Shown one piece after another: positions 62,630 through 64,000 of a stretch of 64,000 nucleotides of DNA. The position numbers and the translations under genes are program-made. Source of the stretch: UBA168 sp011055275. Its GTDB lineage: Archaea; Thermoproteota; Thermoprotei_A; Marsarchaeales; UBA168. The DNA is taken from the NCBI GenBank assembly GCA_046635845.1, contig JAQQXN010000003.1; one strand, 5' to 3'. The notes beneath the pieces were generated by a model, which saw only the letters and a program-made list of their open reading frames with translations, was not told where the DNA came from and did no database searches. Every line of letters starts with the position of its first letter. Position 1 is the first letter of the stretch.

Positions 62630-63817
62630 TCACACCTTTAACCCACCCAGCTCCTTAAAGCCCACCCAAAGGGGCGCCGACGCCGCTGCCAGGACGCCTA
62701 TGAGGACAATGGCCCACTTAACCGTTAATAGGGTTATGAAAGCCCCGCCTATGGCACCCGACACGAACGTAACTGCCAACGTGAACGTGTTGAAGGCGCC
62801 TTGTACCCGGGCCATCATATCATAGGGCACTATCTTAAGGAAAGCAGTCATGAGGGCCGCGTTGAGCACGCCAATGCAAATGCCCACGACCAAGCTGGGA
62901 ACGAAATCGAGGTAAATGCTCCTCGACGCGGCCATACCAACGACCGAAAGGCCGGCCACCAACATCGATGCCCCTGAGATGTGACCCAGTTTTCCCTTTA
63001 CCCTTGCCCCAAGCATCGAGCCTACGGCTGCCCCTCCCATTATGCAAACTATGAGAGCGCTCATATAGTAAGCGGGAAGCTTAAAGCTGATCTGAACCAA
63101 GGCCGTAAACATAACTCCAGTCATGCCAAAAAGGAGGTTGATTATTACCGCGATAACCATGGCCTCAACAACCGGCCTGTTGCCAGCTATGAAGCTCATG
63201 CCCTCCCTAACTGAACTGAAGGAAGAACTTTTCTGAACGATCGTGCCACGTTCCTTTATGAGCATGAGTGGAGGTATTGCGGCCAAGAAAACGACGAACA
63301 GGGCAAGGAAGGTGTTTGCGTAGCCAAGCGTGAGTAGCAACCCGGATGCAGCGTAACCAGCCGCGTCAAAGAAGGAAGTCACGGCGTTGCTCATACTGCT
63401 CCCTGCCTTGTAGAGCTCCTCATCCAAGAACTGCTTCGTCCACGATGCCCTCACGGAGTTCAACAGATCAGAGGTAAGGCCGATCACGAATGCTGCGCCG
63501 TATATGGCTATCACGATTGCCACCTTTGAGCCGATCACGTCAACAATGAGGAGCACTATGAGCATCGCCGAACGAAGTACAGCGGCCGCGATTGCCATGC
63601 CCTTCTTATGCGAGGATTTATCTATGATCGCACCTAAGAAAAAGCTGAAGAAAAGCGGAAGCGCGAGGATTCCCTCACCTAGGCCGGAGAGCACGGGGGA
63701 GTGGGTGACCTGAAGAACCACCCAAAGTATCACGAGATCAAAAGCCGAAGTACCAAGCCTTGAGATACCGGCGTTCAGAGTAACAAGCTTAAACTCTTTC
63801 GATATGCTCCCGGCCAT
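62630..63817 (-). CDS. MFS transporter (DHA3/efflux-like), 395 aa
   Basis: Twelve helices; the start NAGISRLGTSAFDLVILWVV and the loop AIIDKSSHKKGMAIA are typical of the macrolide-efflux-like MFS branch. A CTTAAATTCC box lies about 31 bases before the ATG. The SelB-like gene begins 45 bases downstream on the same strand with its own promoter. Substrate unknown. Confidence 0.8.
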   Translation of the reverse strand: MAGSISKEFKLVTLNAGISRLGTSAFDLVILWVVLQVTHSPVLSGLGEGILALPLFFSFFLGAIIDKSSHKKGMAIAAAVLRSAMLIVLLIVDVIGSKVAIVIAIYGAAFVIGLTSDLLNSVRASWTKQFLDEELYKAGSSMSNAVTSFFDAAGYAASGLLLTLGYANTFLALFVVFLAAIPPLMLIKERGTIVQKSSSFSSVREGMSFIAGNRPVVEAMVIAVIINLLFGMTGVMFTALVQISFKLPAYYMSALIVCIMGGAAVGSMLGARVKGKLGHISGASMLVAGLSVVGMAASRSIYLDFVPSLVVGICIGVLNAALMTAFLKIVPYDMMARVQGAFNTFTLAVTFVSGAIGGAFITLLTVKWAIVLIGVLAAASAPLWVGFKELGGLKV

Positions 63818-63931
63818 GATTGGAGTTAAGGCTGTACCGGGAATTTAAGAAAAGCGGATTTTTAGGCAGCCGTTGCCCTTGTTGCCTCGCTTAGGGATTT
63901 AAGGGTAGTTGAAGGAGGCAACTCAAGGACT

Positions 63932-64000
63932 TCACCTCGCGCTCCTGACCACCCTTATCGGCTTTCCGGCAGCGAAGGCCCTCACGTTCTCCACGGTCTG
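63932..64000 (-). CDS. D-2-hydroxyacid dehydrogenase, C-terminal end only
   Basis: The last 22 codons of a minus-strand gene enter from the right edge: QTVENVRAFAAGKPIRVVRSAR, then TGA. The ending ENxxxFxxGxPxxxVV is that of NAD-dependent D-isomer-specific 2-hydroxyacid dehydrogenases (glyoxylate/phosphoglycerate type). Too short for more. Confidence 0.5.
   Translation of the reverse strand, partial: QTVENVRAFAAGKPIRVVRSAR

Overview
The window is one chromosomal segment of an archaeon, most likely a thermoacidophilic heterotroph. First-in-operon genes nearly all start at, or a few bases after, the point 24-30 bases downstream of a TATA-like box (leaderless transcripts), with frequent GTG/TTG starts, while genes inside operons carry GAGGTG-type ribosome binding sites. 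A tetraether lipid synthase (tes), a Sulfolobus-like gluconate dehydratase - KDG aldolase - KDG kinase operon, an STT3-type oligosaccharyltransferase, and surface proteins rich in N-x-S/T sequons point the same way. I cannot fix the lineage (TACK-type archaea seem likelier than Thermoplasmatales); a 16S gene or a marker search would be needed.

Layout. 0-13 kb: MFS transporters, a membrane-anchored glycoside hydrolase, a metallo-beta-lactamase-fold hydrolase, a cyclase-family hydrolase, a family-5 solute-binding protein, an iron-type alcohol dehydrogenase, a PurM/HypE-like - ThiN fusion, a DUF362 protein and a histidine phosphatase. 13-21 kb: orphan b-type cytochrome, tes with a small partner gene, an NCS1 nucleobase transporter divergent from an unusual flavoprotein disulfide reductase. 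21-27 kb: ABC-2 exporter, VTT/DedA-like membrane protein, glmS, two secreted unknowns. 27-32 kb: a cytosolic glycoside hydrolase facing the branched Entner-Doudoroff operon. 32-46 kb: a family-5 solute-binding protein, a complete oppBCDF-type transporter with two extra small membrane proteins, a 1165-residue Ig-like surface protein, and a broken second binding protein. 47-53 kb: STT3-like transferase, an Ig-repeat surface protein, a remnant of its paralogue, and a secreted GH5 enzyme. 53.4-56.2 kb: a graveyard holding pieces of an oppD-like ATPase, a GH3 glycosidase and a TnpB-type transposon. 56-64 kb: small envelope protein, methyltransferases, GT2 glycosyltransferase, TIM-barrel isomerase, MFS transporters, a SelB-like protein without an intact GTP-binding motif, and the end of a 2-hydroxyacid dehydrogenase.

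How it fits together (inference). Anchored exoenzymes cut polysaccharide outside the cell, anchored binding proteins hand oligosaccharides to the oppBCDF transporter, cytosolic hydrolases finish the job, and sugars reach the Entner-Doudoroff operon through gluconate. The exoenzymes and binding proteins share the same Ig-like spacer and C-terminal membrane anchor, so they look like one modular surface system. The graveyard and the broken binding-protein gene show that part of a sugar-utilisation repertoire is being lost. I found no tRNA, rRNA, CRISPR array or intact insertion sequence.
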